Assembly (NCBI GenBank): GCA_947503835.1
Contig: CANNFM010000019.1
Span: forward strand, 1 to 64,000
DNA from: an uncultured Aquimarina sp.
GTDB lineage: Bacteria > Bacteroidota > Bacteroidia > Flavobacteriales > Flavobacteriaceae
DNA length: 64,000 nt
Direction: 5' to 3'
Below the pieces are notes generated by a model that had not been told where the DNA came from, ran no database searches, and worked only from the letters and a program-made list of their open reading frames with translations. Both the position numbers and the translations under genes were made by a program. Position 1 is the stretch's first letter. Each line of letters opens with the position of its first letter. Of this stretch, positions 35,970 to 45,905 are shown piece after piece.

Positions 35970-37244
35970 ATGAAGACTAAATTTATTGTAGTACTATTTT
36001 TAACATTTAGTACTATCGGATTTTCTCAAAAACAAGAATTAAAATCAGCTTCAAAAGCACTTAAGGCTGGTAATATGGAAGCGGCTAGTGAAGCGCTAAA
36101 GACTGCTGAAGGACTTATGGAAACAGCTGATAAGAAAATGAAAGCACAATTTTATTTTCTTAAAGCACAGGTTTTATCTTCTTCTGCCGGTACATCTTTA
36201 GAGAAAATCGAAGATGCAACAAATGCATATGCAAAAGTTATCGAAATTGAAGAAGAAGCTGGAGCTGCCAAATATACTTTAGAAGCAAATCAAAAAATTC
36301 AGACAATACGTCAGTCTTTAGTTGAGAATGCAATAAAGGATCAGAATGCAAAAAATTATAAAGGAGCTGCTGAAAAACTTCATTTAGGATACAAAACTAA
36401 TAAAATAGATACTATATATCTTTATTATGCTGCTGGAAATGCTGTTAATGGAAAAGATTATGATACTGCATTATCGTATTATGAAGAGTTGAGAAATGTT
36501 GGTTTTAGTGGTATTGCATCAGAGTTTGTTGCTACAAATAAAGAAACTGGAGAAGTAGAGTCTTTTGATTCTAAACAAACCAGAGATCTTTCTGTGAAAT
36601 CTGGAAAATATATTAAGCCAGAAGAGCGTAAATTAGAATCTAGAAGAGGAGAAATAGTTAAAAACATTGCGTTAATCTATATGACTCAAGGAAAAGATGA
36701 AGAAGCAATAAAAGCAATTGAAGAGGCAAGAAATGAAAATCCCGAAGATACTGCTCTAATGCAAGCTCAAGCCGATTTGTTTTACAAACAAGGTAATATA
36801 GCTAAGTATAAAGAAATCATGGAACAGATTGTTGCAAATGATCCTGAAAACCCTGATTTATTATATAACTTAGGTGTTAGTGCTTCTCGTTTAGAGGATA
36901 ATGATCAGGCTATGGAGTACTACAAAAAAGCTCTTGAGTTAAAACCTGATTATACTTCAGCACAAATTAACATTGCTGCTTTAATTTTAAGTAATGAAAA
37001 AGCGATTGTAGAAGAAATGAATAACTTAGGTACTACCAGTAAGGATTACAAGCGTTATGACGAATTGAAGCTTAAGAGAGATGGTCTGTATAAAAGTGCT
37101 ATACCTTATCTAGAAGGGGCGCTAAAAAGTGATTCTGATAATATTGAAGCCGTAAGAACTTTAATGAATATTTTCTATCAGTTAGACGATCCTAAGGCTG
37201 ATGCTATGAAAAACAAACTTAAAGCTTTAGAAGGAGGTAACTAA
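35970..37244 (+). CDS. Exported tetratricopeptide repeat protein
   Basis: A 424-residue protein with a signal peptide (about 1-19, ending FSQ). At least four TPR units are visible, clearest at about 290-325 (PDLLYNLGVSASRLEDNDQAMEYYKKALELKPD). TPR proteins mediate protein contacts; the partner is unknown. It lies 28 bases after gyrA and is probably co-transcribed, an arrangement I recall in other Flavobacteriia. A very long palindromic terminator follows. Confidence 0.82.
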   Translation: MKTKFIVVLFLTFSTIGFSQKQELKSASKALKAGNMEAASEALKTAEGLMETADKKMKAQFYFLKAQVLSSSAGTSLEKIEDATNAYAKVIEIEEEAGAAKYTLEANQKIQTIRQSLVENAIKDQNAKNYKGAAEKLHLGYKTNKIDTIYLYYAAGNAVNGKDYDTALSYYEELRNVGFSGIASEFVATNKETGEVESFDSKQTRDLSVKSGKYIKPEERKLESRRGEIVKNIALIYMTQGKDEEAIKAIEEARNENPEDTALMQAQADLFYKQGNIAKYKEIMEQIVANDPENPDLLYNLGVSASRLEDNDQAMEYYKKALELKPDYTSAQINIAALILSNEKAIVEEMNNLGTTSKDYKRYDELKLKRDGLYKSAIPYLEGALKSDSDNIEAVRTLMNIFYQLDDPKADAMKNKLKALEGGN

Positions 37245-37260
37245 ATCTCATCTATTATAT

Positions 37261-37310
37261 AAAGCATAAAAAAACCGGAATCTAATTAGATTCCGGTTTT
37301 TTTATGCTTT
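37261..37310. terminator. Long palindromic bidirectional terminator
   Basis: A perfect 50-base palindrome with arms containing AACCGGAATCTAAT and the T and A runs inside the stem, between the TPR gene and the convergent pheT. Works in both directions. Confidence 0.9.
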
Positions 37311-37341
37311 AAAAAGTACTCTTTTTAGAGGGAGTGCCAAT

Positions 37342-39768
37342 TTATCTTAACTCAGCCCCTAATTTACTCTCAAAATTATGCTGTAATTTATTCATAATTT
37401 TGTCTATCTGCTTGTCGGTAAGCGTTTTGTTTTCATCCTGTAAAGTGAAACTTACCGCATAAGACTTTTTGCCTTTAGGCAAGTTCTTTCCTTGATAGAC
37501 ATCAAACAGGTTGATATCTTTTAAAAGTTGCTTTTCAGTTTGTTTTGCTATTGTATGAATTTCTTCAAATTTTATAGTATCATCTAATAGAAGAGCAAAG
37601 TCACGTCGTACTTCTGGGAATTTAGGAATATCATTATACCATATTTTAGTATGTTTTGCATACTCTAAAACAACATCCCAATTAAAATCTGCGTATAATA
37701 CCTCTTGAGAAACAGAAAAGTGTTTTAAAACAGACTTTTTTACAATTCCAAAATCTACTAATTTAGCTTTGCCTAAACTAAGCGAAAGTCCTTCAGAAAA
37801 CAGATCGTTTTTAATGGGAGTGGTTTTGAGTTTAGCTAAACCAAGACGTTCTAAAACAGAAGATACGATACCTTTTAGATAAAAGAAATCACTATACTGT
37901 TGATTTGTTTTCCAGCTCTCTTTTGTTTGATTACCAGAAATAATAATGCTTAAGTGTTTATTCTCAATTCTTTTCCCATCATAATCGTGATAGGTTTTTC
38001 CGAATTCAAATAATTTAAGATCCGAACGTTTCCTATTAATATTATAAGAAACTGCTTCAAGTCCAGAAAAAAGCATTGATTGCCTTAAAACTGCCAAATC
38101 ATTACTAAGAGGATTTAGCATCTCTACATTATGTTCAGCTTTTAGCTGTTCACTCAGATCGATATAATCTTGGGTAGTAAGGGAGTTGGCTAACATTTCA
38201 TTAAACCCTCGTCCAACTAATTGATTTGATATTGTATTTTGTACATTATGATCAGAAAATTTATCGATATTAGATATTGATGCATTTAATTTTTGCGTAA
38301 AACTTATATTGTTATATCCATATACTCTAAGGATTTCCTCAATAATATCGACTTCTCTTTGTACATCATTTCTATAGGCAGGGATAGTCAATCCAATTCC
38401 TTTTTCGGTAATACTATTAATTTTAATATCTAGCGAAGTAAGGATAGATTTAATGGTTTCTTGCGGGAGTTCTTCTCCAATTAATTTAGTGGTATTATCA
38501 AACGACAAAAACACCTGAAAGTCTTCAATCTTTTTGGGATATAGGTCAATGATCTCACTAGAAATATTACCCCCTGCAAGTTCTTGTATTAATAGAGCGG
38601 CTCTTTTTAAGGCATATTCTGTAATATTAGGATCAATACCTCTTTCAAATCTAAAGGAAGCATCCGTATTTAATCCATGGCGTTTTGCAGTTTTACGAAC
38701 GCTTACTGGATTAAAGTATGCACTTTCTAAGAAAATTGAGGTTGTGTTTTCTGTAACACCAGAATTTAGACCTCCAAAAACTCCAGCAATACAGAGTGGT
38801 TTTACAGCATCGCATATCATTAAATCTTCTTCGTGCAATTCTCTTTCGACTTCATCTAACGTGGTAAATTTAGTGCCTGATTCTAAGGTTTTGACCTCTA
38901 TTGCGTTCCCTTCTATATAAAGTGCATCAAAAGCATGTAATGGTTGCCCTAATTCATGCAACACATAATTAGTAACATCTACCACATTGTTTTTTGGAGT
39001 AATTCCTATTGCTTTGAGTCTATGTTGTAACCAAGAAGGAGATTCACCTACTTTGATATCAGAGATTGTAATACCACAATATCTTGGAGCTAAACTTGGG
39101 TTTTTGACCTCAATATTAATTCTATTTAATCTGTTTTCTACTCTAAAATTACTTACAGAGGGTGTAATGAGTTCATGGTTGAAGTCTTGTTGCAGCAATC
39201 CTGCCTTAAGATCACGGGCAACACCCCAATGACTCATTGCATCAGCTCTATTAGGGGTTAAACCAATTTCAAAAACTTGGTCATTCTCGATATCAAATAC
39301 CTCAGAAGCTTTAGTTCCTACGGTAATATTAGGATCTAGAATCATAATTCCGTCATGACTTTTTCCAAGACCTAACTCATCTTCGGCACAGATCATACCG
39401 TGGCTTTCTTCTCCTCGTATTTTACCTTTTTTGATTGTCCATTCTTTTCCTTCATCATCAAACAACTTTGTCCCAATAGTCGCTACAGGTACTTTTTGAC
39501 CCGCTGCAACATTTGGAGCACCACAAACAATTTGTACAGGCTCCCCTATACCCAAATCTACTTTAGTTACCTTTAGTTTGTCTGCATTTGGGTGTTTTTC
39601 ACAGCTAAGAACCTGTCCTACTATAACTCCTTCCAAGCCTCCTCTAACACTTTGGTAGGTTTCTATTCCTTCTACTTCCAGGCCTAAATCTGTGAGTAGT
39701 TCTCCTGTTTTTTCGGCGTTCCAATCAGGATTGATGAATTGTTTAAGCCAGTTATATGAAATCTTCAT
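37342..39768 (-). CDS. pheT: Phenylalanine--tRNA ligase beta subunit
   Basis: An 808-residue beta subunit of PheRS. Order: N-terminal EMAP-like tRNA-binding domain (about 40-150, VGQVLSCEKHPNADKLKVTKVD), B3/4 editing domain, B5 domain, the catalytic-like core, and C-terminal FDX-ACB anticodon-binding domain (about 715-808, FPEVRRDFALLLD). Length is normal. PheS is not adjacent, as usual in Bacteroidota. Monocistronic here. Confidence 0.95.
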   Translation of the reverse strand: MKISYNWLKQFINPDWNAEKTGELLTDLGLEVEGIETYQSVRGGLEGVIVGQVLSCEKHPNADKLKVTKVDLGIGEPVQIVCGAPNVAAGQKVPVATIGTKLFDDEGKEWTIKKGKIRGEESHGMICAEDELGLGKSHDGIMILDPNITVGTKASEVFDIENDQVFEIGLTPNRADAMSHWGVARDLKAGLLQQDFNHELITPSVSNFRVENRLNRINIEVKNPSLAPRYCGITISDIKVGESPSWLQHRLKAIGITPKNNVVDVTNYVLHELGQPLHAFDALYIEGNAIEVKTLESGTKFTTLDEVERELHEEDLMICDAVKPLCIAGVFGGLNSGVTENTTSIFLESAYFNPVSVRKTAKRHGLNTDASFRFERGIDPNITEYALKRAALLIQELAGGNISSEIIDLYPKKIEDFQVFLSFDNTTKLIGEELPQETIKSILTSLDIKINSITEKGIGLTIPAYRNDVQREVDIIEEILRVYGYNNISFTQKLNASISNIDKFSDHNVQNTISNQLVGRGFNEMLANSLTTQDYIDLSEQLKAEHNVEMLNPLSNDLAVLRQSMLFSGLEAVSYNINRKRSDLKLFEFGKTYHDYDGKRIENKHLSIIISGNQTKESWKTNQQYSDFFYLKGIVSSVLERLGLAKLKTTPIKNDLFSEGLSLSLGKAKLVDFGIVKKSVLKHFSVSQEVLYADFNWDVVLEYAKHTKIWYNDIPKFPEVRRDFALLLDDTIKFEEIHTIAKQTEKQLLKDINLFDVYQGKNLPKGKKSYAVSFTLQDENKTLTDKQIDKIMNKLQHNFESKLGAELR

Positions 39769-39886
39769 CTATGATGTTTCTAAATTCAATCGGTAAAGAT
39801 AATATATTGGATAGAGGTTACAAATAGTATTCTAAGGTTATCTCAAATAAAATTATATTATATTAGTAGATGATAATCCAACCTAT

Positions 39887-40096
39887 ATGATGATGAAAAC
39901 ACTTATTAAATTATCTGCTTTAACGCTTATTATTGTAATGATTTCTTGTACAGACAAGAAAAAAGAAGAAGAAGAAACAAAAGCGGCTATAGAAAAAATT
40001 GAAGCTGTAGAAGCTGAATTAGATCAAGTTTCAGAAGAGATTGAAACTAAAGCTAAAGAATTGGAAAAATCTCTTGAAGATTTAGGCGATATTTAG
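39887..40096 (+). CDS. Small coiled-coil lipoprotein
   Basis: A 69-residue protein with a lipoprotein signal (IVMISC, Cys at 21) and a mature part that is almost all Lys/Glu/Ala heptads (about 26-66). Three consecutive ATG codons could start it (39887, 39890, 39893). No family recognised. The next gene, 69 bases downstream, is also exported and Lys/Glu-rich, suggesting a related envelope role. Confidence 0.65.
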   Translation: MMMKTLIKLSALTLIIVMISCTDKKKEEEETKAAIEKIEAVEAELDQVSEEIETKAKELEKSLEDLGDI

Positions 40097-40165
40097 TTTA
40101 CATAGTTACTACCTTTTTTATACCTCTTTAGTAGGAATTTATAATATTAATCTAAAAATTAAGTC

Positions 40166-40873
40166 ATGAAACTGATCAAGTTCATTATTGTGTTAACCGT
40201 GATTTTTACAGTTGGAAATTATACAGTTGCAGCTCAAGGGAAATCTCAAGAAACGAAAGAAAAGATATCGCAAAAGAAAGATAAAGAAAAATTAAATAAA
40301 GGTAGAGAGAAAGCAGAAGAAGCTAAAGAAAAAGTAAAGCAAGCAAGAGAGGATGCCAAAGAAAAGGCAAAAGAAGCTAAGGAAGATGTAAAAAAAAGAG
40401 CAGAAGAAGCAAGAGAAGATGCAAAGCAAGCAAGAGATGATGCCAAAGAAAAAGTAAAAGAAGCTAAAGAAGAAGTAAAGGAAAGAGCAGAAGATGTCGA
40501 GGAAAAAGCCGAAAAAACAAAAGGCAATGCATATGGGAAAAATAAGGGCGAATTAAAAGGTAAAGAATTTGGAATGGCTCGGGCAGAAGAAGCGAAGAAT
40601 AAGGTAAAAGAACGTACCGAAGCTCTCGAAAGAAATGAATCCAAAATTCAAAAAGCACAGGAGAAAATTGCTGCCGCCAAAGATAGATTAGCCAAAGCAA
40701 AGGAAAAAACAGGAGAAGATGCTCTTACCTCCGAAGAAATAGCAGAAAAAGAAGCTAAAATTATAAAAGCCGAAGAAAAGTTAAAGGCATTAGATGAATC
40801 TGTTAAAAAAGGAAGACAAAAAACGAAAGAAGGTAAAGAAAAATTGAATAAAGTATATTCAGAAGATCAATAA
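40166..40873 (+). CDS. Exported Lys/Glu-rich LEA-like repeat protein
   Basis: A 235-residue protein with a signal peptide (about 1-24, TVAAQG). Residues about 45-125 are imperfect 11-residue repeats of the form EAKEKVKEAKE / AREDAKQARDD, the pattern of group 3 LEA and apolipoprotein-like amphipathic helices. A Gly/Asn-rich break (GNAYGKNKGELKGKEFG) is followed by a second coiled-coil half. LEA-like proteins are known to protect against desiccation or ice; that role here is inference. It could also be a structural coiled coil. The strong repeat makes the opposite strand look open too, which is only a composition effect. Confidence 0.7.
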   Translation: MKLIKFIIVLTVIFTVGNYTVAAQGKSQETKEKISQKKDKEKLNKGREKAEEAKEKVKQAREDAKEKAKEAKEDVKKRAEEAREDAKQARDDAKEKVKEAKEEVKERAEDVEEKAEKTKGNAYGKNKGELKGKEFGMARAEEAKNKVKERTEALERNESKIQKAQEKIAAAKDRLAKAKEKTGEDALTSEEIAEKEAKIIKAEEKLKALDESVKKGRQKTKEGKEKLNKVYSEDQ

Positions 40874-41093
40874 ATTTAAAAATCGTATTTTTGAGAAGAA
40901 TATAAGCCTCTACCACAAAAATATTTAAATTAATTATGGTATTGTTGAAGATTACTTTTTTGTAATTAAGAAATTCTAGCAAAGAATCAAGGCAATAATT
41001 CAAGTAACAAGACGAAGGAAAAGGTGACCGGAAAGAAGGTGAAGAAAAGGATAAAGACGATAATTAAATAGATATATAAACTATAAATTAATA

Positions 41094-41136
41094 AAAAAAT
41101 GTCTGGAAGGTGTATAATTCTTTCTAGACATTTTTT
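41094..41136 (+). terminator. Hairpin terminator before the thioredoxin-like gene
   Basis: A 15-bp stem, AAAAAATGTCTGGAA with TTCTAGACATTTTTT (one G-U pair), ending in a T run 10 bases before ATG 41146. It closes transcription from the Lys/Glu-rich gene. Confidence 0.75.
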
Positions 41137-41145
41137 ATAGATACT

Positions 41146-42375
41146 ATGAAGAAACAAATCATTTTAGCACTTAGCGTTACTCTTATATTCTTTTCATGCA
41201 AAAAAGATCATCCAAAGGATCCTGCAAATTTTAAAAGTGGTCCATGGAGAGCCGTTCTTGATGTCCAGGATAACAAACAACTTCCATTTTTATTTGAAGT
41301 GATGGATGACCAAACACTAAAGATTTTTAATGCCGAAGAAACCATTGATGTCGGAGAGGTTGAAATACTTGGAGATTCTATAAAAATTAAATTCCCTGTG
41401 TTTGAAGGTTATGTGGCGGCAAAGTTTGTAGATTCAATGAACATTTCTGGGAGTTTTATTAAAGAAAGCTTAGATAGGATCGTACCTTTTAAGGCAGCTT
41501 ATGGCGAACAAGATCGATTTGAGATTACTTCAAAACCTATACATGATATAACGGGCAATTGGGAAACTGTTTTTAGTCAGGATAATGATGCAGATAGATA
41601 TATTGCCAAAGGATCATTTACTCAAAATGACAATATAGTTTCAGGTACTTTTAGAACCACAACCGGAGATTATAGATATTTAGAAGGCGTTCTTAATAAT
41701 GATCAGTTACAATTATCTACTTTTGATGGGGCACATGCATTTTTATTCACGGCAAAGGTTACAGATAGTACAATCAATGGCTATTTTTATTCAGGAAACC
41801 ATTGGAAAGAGCCATTTACAGCAAAGAAAAATGAAACGTATGAATTACCCTCAGAAGATTCGTTGACTTATCTTAAAAAAGGATATGATACTTTTGAGTT
41901 TAATTTTCCAAACGCAAAAGGAGAGCAAGTTTCATTAAAAGATTCCAGATTTAAGGATAAAGTTGTCATTGTACAGGTTATGGGTACTTGGTGCCCAAAT
42001 TGTATGGACGAGACAAAATATTATGTTGATTTCTATAATCAAAATAAAGAAAAAGATGTAGAGATTGTTGCTTTAGCCTTTGAATATGCGAAGACCAAAG
42101 AAAAAGCTTTCAAATCCATAGAAAGATTACAAAAGAAATTAAAGGTTGAATATCCAATTCTTCTTGCACAATACGGTACATCAGATAAGCAAAAAGCCCA
42201 GGAAAAATTACCAATGCTTAATCATATTTTATCGTATCCTACAACTATTTTTATTGACAAAAAAGGTCAGGTACGCAAGATACATACCGGGTTTAATGGA
42301 CCAGCTACAGGTCAAAAATATGTTGACTTTAAAAAAGATTTCGAAGGGTTTGTTAATGAACTCCTACTGGAATAA
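41146..42375 (+). CDS. TlpA-family thioredoxin-like lipoprotein
   Basis: A 409-residue lipoprotein (lipobox around FFSC, Cys18). Residues about 30-245 are a beta-rich N-terminal domain found before TlpA-type thioredoxins in Bacteroidota. Residues about 255-405 are a thioredoxin/AhpC-TSA fold with the redox pair WCPNC and the cis-proline loop SYPTTIFID. It is likely a periplasmic thiol-disulfide reductase tethered to a membrane. The start lies directly after the upstream terminator, so the promoter must overlap it or be within the hairpin. Confidence 0.85.
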   Translation: MKKQIILALSVTLIFFSCKKDHPKDPANFKSGPWRAVLDVQDNKQLPFLFEVMDDQTLKIFNAEETIDVGEVEILGDSIKIKFPVFEGYVAAKFVDSMNISGSFIKESLDRIVPFKAAYGEQDRFEITSKPIHDITGNWETVFSQDNDADRYIAKGSFTQNDNIVSGTFRTTTGDYRYLEGVLNNDQLQLSTFDGAHAFLFTAKVTDSTINGYFYSGNHWKEPFTAKKNETYELPSEDSLTYLKKGYDTFEFNFPNAKGEQVSLKDSRFKDKVVIVQVMGTWCPNCMDETKYYVDFYNQNKEKDVEIVALAFEYAKTKEKAFKSIERLQKKLKVEYPILLAQYGTSDKQKAQEKLPMLNHILSYPTTIFIDKKGQVRKIHTGFNGPATGQKYVDFKKDFEGFVNELLLE

Positions 42376-42519
42376 ATCAGTTTAACAATCAATTATGACT
42401 TTCTTGTTGAGTTTAACACATTGGTAACATTAGGATTAACAATTACCTCTTAAATTGTTACTTGTAGAGATCATTTTCAAATTTCTACACGATAATAATT
42501 AATTCAAAAAACGTCAGTC

Positions 42520-43620
42520 ATGAAACAATCAAATCTTTTTACAGCATGTATTGCTGTAGTCACTCTGTTGTTCTCAATCGAAGCAACCGCTCAATTAAAA
42601 ACCCCAGAAGCAAGTCAACGTGCAAAAGTAATGCAACGCGTAGGGATAACCGATATAATTATTGATTATGGAAGGCCCAGCGTTAAAGAACGCGAGATAT
42701 GGGGGAAACTAGTACCTTATGGATACAATAATTTGGGTTTTGGAACCTCTACTGCCGCGCCTTGGAGAGCAGGTGCAAATACTAATTCTACCATAAAATT
42801 TACTCATGATGTAAAAGTTGAAGGAAAAGATATTAAAGCAGGTAAATACGGTTTGCATATTGCTTTGAAGGAAGATGGAGGAGCAACGGTCATATTTTCT
42901 AATAATTATACGTCATGGGGAAGCTATTTTTATGACGAAAAAGAGGATGCATTACGAGTAGATGTAAAGACCAAAGATGTAGCGCATACTGAAACATTGA
43001 CCTTTTTGTTTCCAGAATTTGAAGCGAATAGTACTACGGCAGCTTTACGTTGGGAAAAAAAGGAAATTCCTTTTAAGATAGAAGTTAATGTGAAGGATGT
43101 TGTAATGACTAAAATTAAGGAAGATCTTCGTGGTTCTAAAGGCTTTACTCAAGCAAATTGGGATAGTGCTGCTAACTATGCTTTTGGAGCAGAAGAATTA
43201 GATCAAGCTCTAGAGTGGATTAATACCTCCATTAGTGGTACATTTTTTAGTAAAGAAACTTTTTCAAACCTTTCTCTAAAATCTCGAATACTTGCAAAAC
43301 AAGGAAAAGCAGATGAAGCGATGACCTATGTAGACAAAGCTGTCAAATTAGGTAATACATCGCAAGTTTTTCGTTTAGGAACGGGTCTTATTAGTCAAGG
43401 ACAAAAGGATAAAGCTATGGCAATCCTAAAAGATAATGTGAAAAATAATAATGGGGCATGGCCATCAAATTATGGACTTGCTCGAGCTTATGCTGCGACA
43501 GGAGATTATAAAAATGCTATTAAATCTATAAATATAGCTATGACAAATGCACCAGAAAGATTTAAACCTAGACTTACAGGAGATCTTGAAAAACTTGAAA
43601 AAGGAGAAGATATCAATTAG
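42520..43620 (+). CDS. DUF2911 and TPR domain exported protein
   Basis: A 366-residue protein with a signal peptide (about 1-25, EATAQ). The first part (about 30-195) is DUF2911, recognised by the SQRAKVMQRVGITDIIIDYGRPSVK-type start and the WRAGANTNSTIKF block. The C-terminal part (about 205-355) has TPR-like helices. The biochemical role of DUF2911 is not known; members are common in Bacteroidota. Confidence 0.82.
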   Translation: MKQSNLFTACIAVVTLLFSIEATAQLKTPEASQRAKVMQRVGITDIIIDYGRPSVKEREIWGKLVPYGYNNLGFGTSTAAPWRAGANTNSTIKFTHDVKVEGKDIKAGKYGLHIALKEDGGATVIFSNNYTSWGSYFYDEKEDALRVDVKTKDVAHTETLTFLFPEFEANSTTAALRWEKKEIPFKIEVNVKDVVMTKIKEDLRGSKGFTQANWDSAANYAFGAEELDQALEWINTSISGTFFSKETFSNLSLKSRILAKQGKADEAMTYVDKAVKLGNTSQVFRLGTGLISQGQKDKAMAILKDNVKNNNGAWPSNYGLARAYAATGDYKNAIKSINIAMTNAPERFKPRLTGDLEKLEKGEDIN

Positions 43621-43642
43621 GGAGTAAAAAAAATATGTTTTA

Positions 43643-43681
43643 ACAAAAAAAGGTTTAGAATTTTTCTAGACCTTTTTTGTT
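43643..43681 (+). terminator. Terminator after the DUF2911 gene
   Basis: A stem of AACAAAAAAAGGTTTAGAA with TTCTAGACCTTTTTTGTT, one base bulge and one G-U pair, ending in a T run about 25 bases past the stop at 43620. Confidence 0.75.
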
Positions 43682-43769
43682 GAAATTAAATAGGAATGAT
43701 TAATATTATATGTACACTTTATAAGGTAGTTTTATTCCTTAATAATTTTACGGTAAAGCTGTATTAATG

Positions 43770-43777
43770 TATCTTTG
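43770..43777 (+). promoter_or_regulatory. Candidate -7 element of pta-ackA
   Basis: TATCTTTG matches TAnnTTTG exactly, 20 bases before the pta ATG at 43798, giving a leader of about 15 bases. Confidence 0.5.
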
Positions 43778-43797
43778 TATTAACCAAATTTAACCGC

Positions 43798-45891
43798 ATG
43801 AGTAAAGCTGTATATATTGCTACTATTGAGCCCAATAGTGGTAAATCTATTGTTGTTTTAGGTATGATGAGTATGTTACTGGGTAAAATTGCCCGAGTAG
43901 GATATTTTAGACCAATTATTGATGACCCAAAAGAAGGAGAAGTTGATAATCATATCAATACTGTAATATCTCATTTCGAGTTAGATATTAATTTCAAAAA
44001 TGCCTACGCCTATACCAGGAGTGAAGTTCTTCAAAAATATAACCAGGGAAAATCCGGGGAAATAATAGATGGTATTATTAGAAAATATAAAAGTCTTGAA
44101 GAAAAGTTTGATTTTATACTGGTCGAGGGTACTGATTTTTCTGACGAAGGGAGTATCATCGAATTTGATATCAACATCATAATTGCCAAAAATCTGGGCA
44201 TTCCGGCAATGATAGTTGCCAGTGGTATCGATAAGAAGAATGAAGAAATTGTCGGAAATCTAAAACTGGCTTTTGATACATTTAGTAGCAAAGATGTAGA
44301 GGTTTTGGCGATGGTCGCTAACAAGGTGACTCCGGGCTGTGAGGAGAAATTGAATACCTTATTTGATAAAGATTTTGGAAACGAAGTTGAGAGAATAATC
44401 ATACCCAAAGTCAATTCTTTAATTAATCCTACAATCAAAGAAATTGTAAGTGAACTAGGAGGGACTATCTTATTTGGTAAAGAGTACTTAAATAATCAAG
44501 CAGGCAATTTTGGAGTGGGAGCAATGCAATTACGTAATTATCTAACGCATCTTAAGGATAATAGCTTGGTGGTTACTCCAGGAGATCGTGCAGACATTAT
44601 CCTTGGTGTTCTGCAAGCAAATATTTCAGATAATTATCCGAAAATTTCGGGAATCATACTTACCGGAGGAATTATCCCGGAGAAAGCTATACTCAAATTA
44701 ATCGAAGGGGTTTCAATATCGTTTCCAATTATTTCAGTACCTAGCGGAACGTTTTCTATTGCAAATCAAATTGGAGCTATCAAATCGAAGATATATGTAG
44801 ATAATCTACAAAAGATAAGTACTTCAATAAGTACATTTGAAAAGTATGTTAATGAAAATCATCTTGCAGATCGACTCATTACTTTTGAATCAGAAGGACT
44901 CACACCGCGTATGTTTCAATACAACTTACTGAAACGAGCATTACAACATAAAAAACATATTGTTCTTCCTGAAGGAGGAGATGAAAGAATTTTAAGAGCC
45001 ACATCTAGGCTATTGGCTTCAAATGTTGTAGATATTACTTTAATTGGTGATGAAAGGAAAATAAAGAGCAAAGCTGTAAAGCTGGATATACCTATCGATT
45101 TTAGTAAAGTCAATGTTGTTTTTCCTACAGAGTCTCCTTATTATGATGATTATGTACAAACGTTCTATGAATTACGTAAACACAAAAATGTAAATCTTGA
45201 TATGGCCAAAGATATGATGGCAGATGTCTCTTATTTTGGCACTATGATGATTTATAAAGGCCATGCAGACGGGATGGTTTCTGGAGCTGTACATACTACA
45301 CAACATACCATAAGACCAGCCTTGCAATTTATCAAAACCAAACCTGGAGTAAAAGTGGTTTCTTCAGTGTTTTTTATGTGCTTAGAAGATAGAGTTTCGG
45401 TATTTGGTGATTGCGCAATCAATCCAAATCCAAATGCAGAAGAATTGGCAGAAATCGCAATTTCTTCTTCAAAATCTGCTTTAGCTTTCGGAATAGAGCC
45501 TAAAGTAGCAATGTTATCATACTCATCTGGTACATCGGGTAAGGGAGCCGATGTAGAAATTGTTAGGGCCGCCACGGCAATAGTGAAAGAAAAACAACCA
45601 GATCTTAAAATTGAAGGACCGATACAATATGATGCGGCTGTAGATATTAAAGTTGGGCAAAGTAAACTTCCCGATTCTGAAGTGGCCGGACAAGCTAGTG
45701 TTTTAATATTTCCTGACTTAAATACCGGAAATAATACGTATAAAGCAGTACAGCGAGAAACTGGTGCACTGGCAATCGGTCCTATGTTACAAGGGTTAAA
45801 TAAACCAGTTAATGATTTAAGTCGTGGATGTACTGTAGATGACGTGTATAATACAGTTATCATTACAGCAATTCAGGCACAGGGACTATAA
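43798..45891 (+). CDS. pta: Phosphate acetyltransferase
   Basis: A 697-residue long-form Pta that makes acetyl phosphate from acetyl-CoA. Order: N-terminal P-loop-like domain (about 1-200, EPNSGKS), central DRTGG domain (about 215-325), and the C-terminal catalytic PTA domain (about 370-690) starting at RMFQYNLLKRALQHKKHIVLPEGGDERIL with SYSSGTSGKG near the active site. Length is typical of the enterobacterial type. Operon with ackA, 14 bases apart. Confidence 0.95.
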   Translation: MSKAVYIATIEPNSGKSIVVLGMMSMLLGKIARVGYFRPIIDDPKEGEVDNHINTVISHFELDINFKNAYAYTRSEVLQKYNQGKSGEIIDGIIRKYKSLEEKFDFILVEGTDFSDEGSIIEFDINIIIAKNLGIPAMIVASGIDKKNEEIVGNLKLAFDTFSSKDVEVLAMVANKVTPGCEEKLNTLFDKDFGNEVERIIIPKVNSLINPTIKEIVSELGGTILFGKEYLNNQAGNFGVGAMQLRNYLTHLKDNSLVVTPGDRADIILGVLQANISDNYPKISGIILTGGIIPEKAILKLIEGVSISFPIISVPSGTFSIANQIGAIKSKIYVDNLQKISTSISTFEKYVNENHLADRLITFESEGLTPRMFQYNLLKRALQHKKHIVLPEGGDERILRATSRLLASNVVDITLIGDERKIKSKAVKLDIPIDFSKVNVVFPTESPYYDDYVQTFYELRKHKNVNLDMAKDMMADVSYFGTMMIYKGHADGMVSGAVHTTQHTIRPALQFIKTKPGVKVVSSVFFMCLEDRVSVFGDCAINPNPNAEELAEIAISSSKSALAFGIEPKVAMLSYSSGTSGKGADVEIVRAATAIVKEKQPDLKIEGPIQYDAAVDIKVGQSKLPDSEVAGQASVLIFPDLNTGNNTYKAVQRETGALAIGPMLQGLNKPVNDLSRGCTVDDVYNTVIITAIQAQGL

Positions 45892-45905
45892 AACAAAAAA
45901 GGAAT

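Noticed and set aside
40246..40700. Minus-strand genes opposite the Lys/Glu-rich protein
   Set aside because: The Ser/Phe/Leu-rich products are composition shadows of the AAR/GAR-rich coding strand; they have no start context or domain.
40937..41069. Decayed Lys/Glu-rich coding remnant after the LEA-like gene
   Set aside because: GAA/AAG-rich codons are visible near 41009-41069 in two frames, but stops interrupt them and no start exists. Too weak to call a pseudogene.
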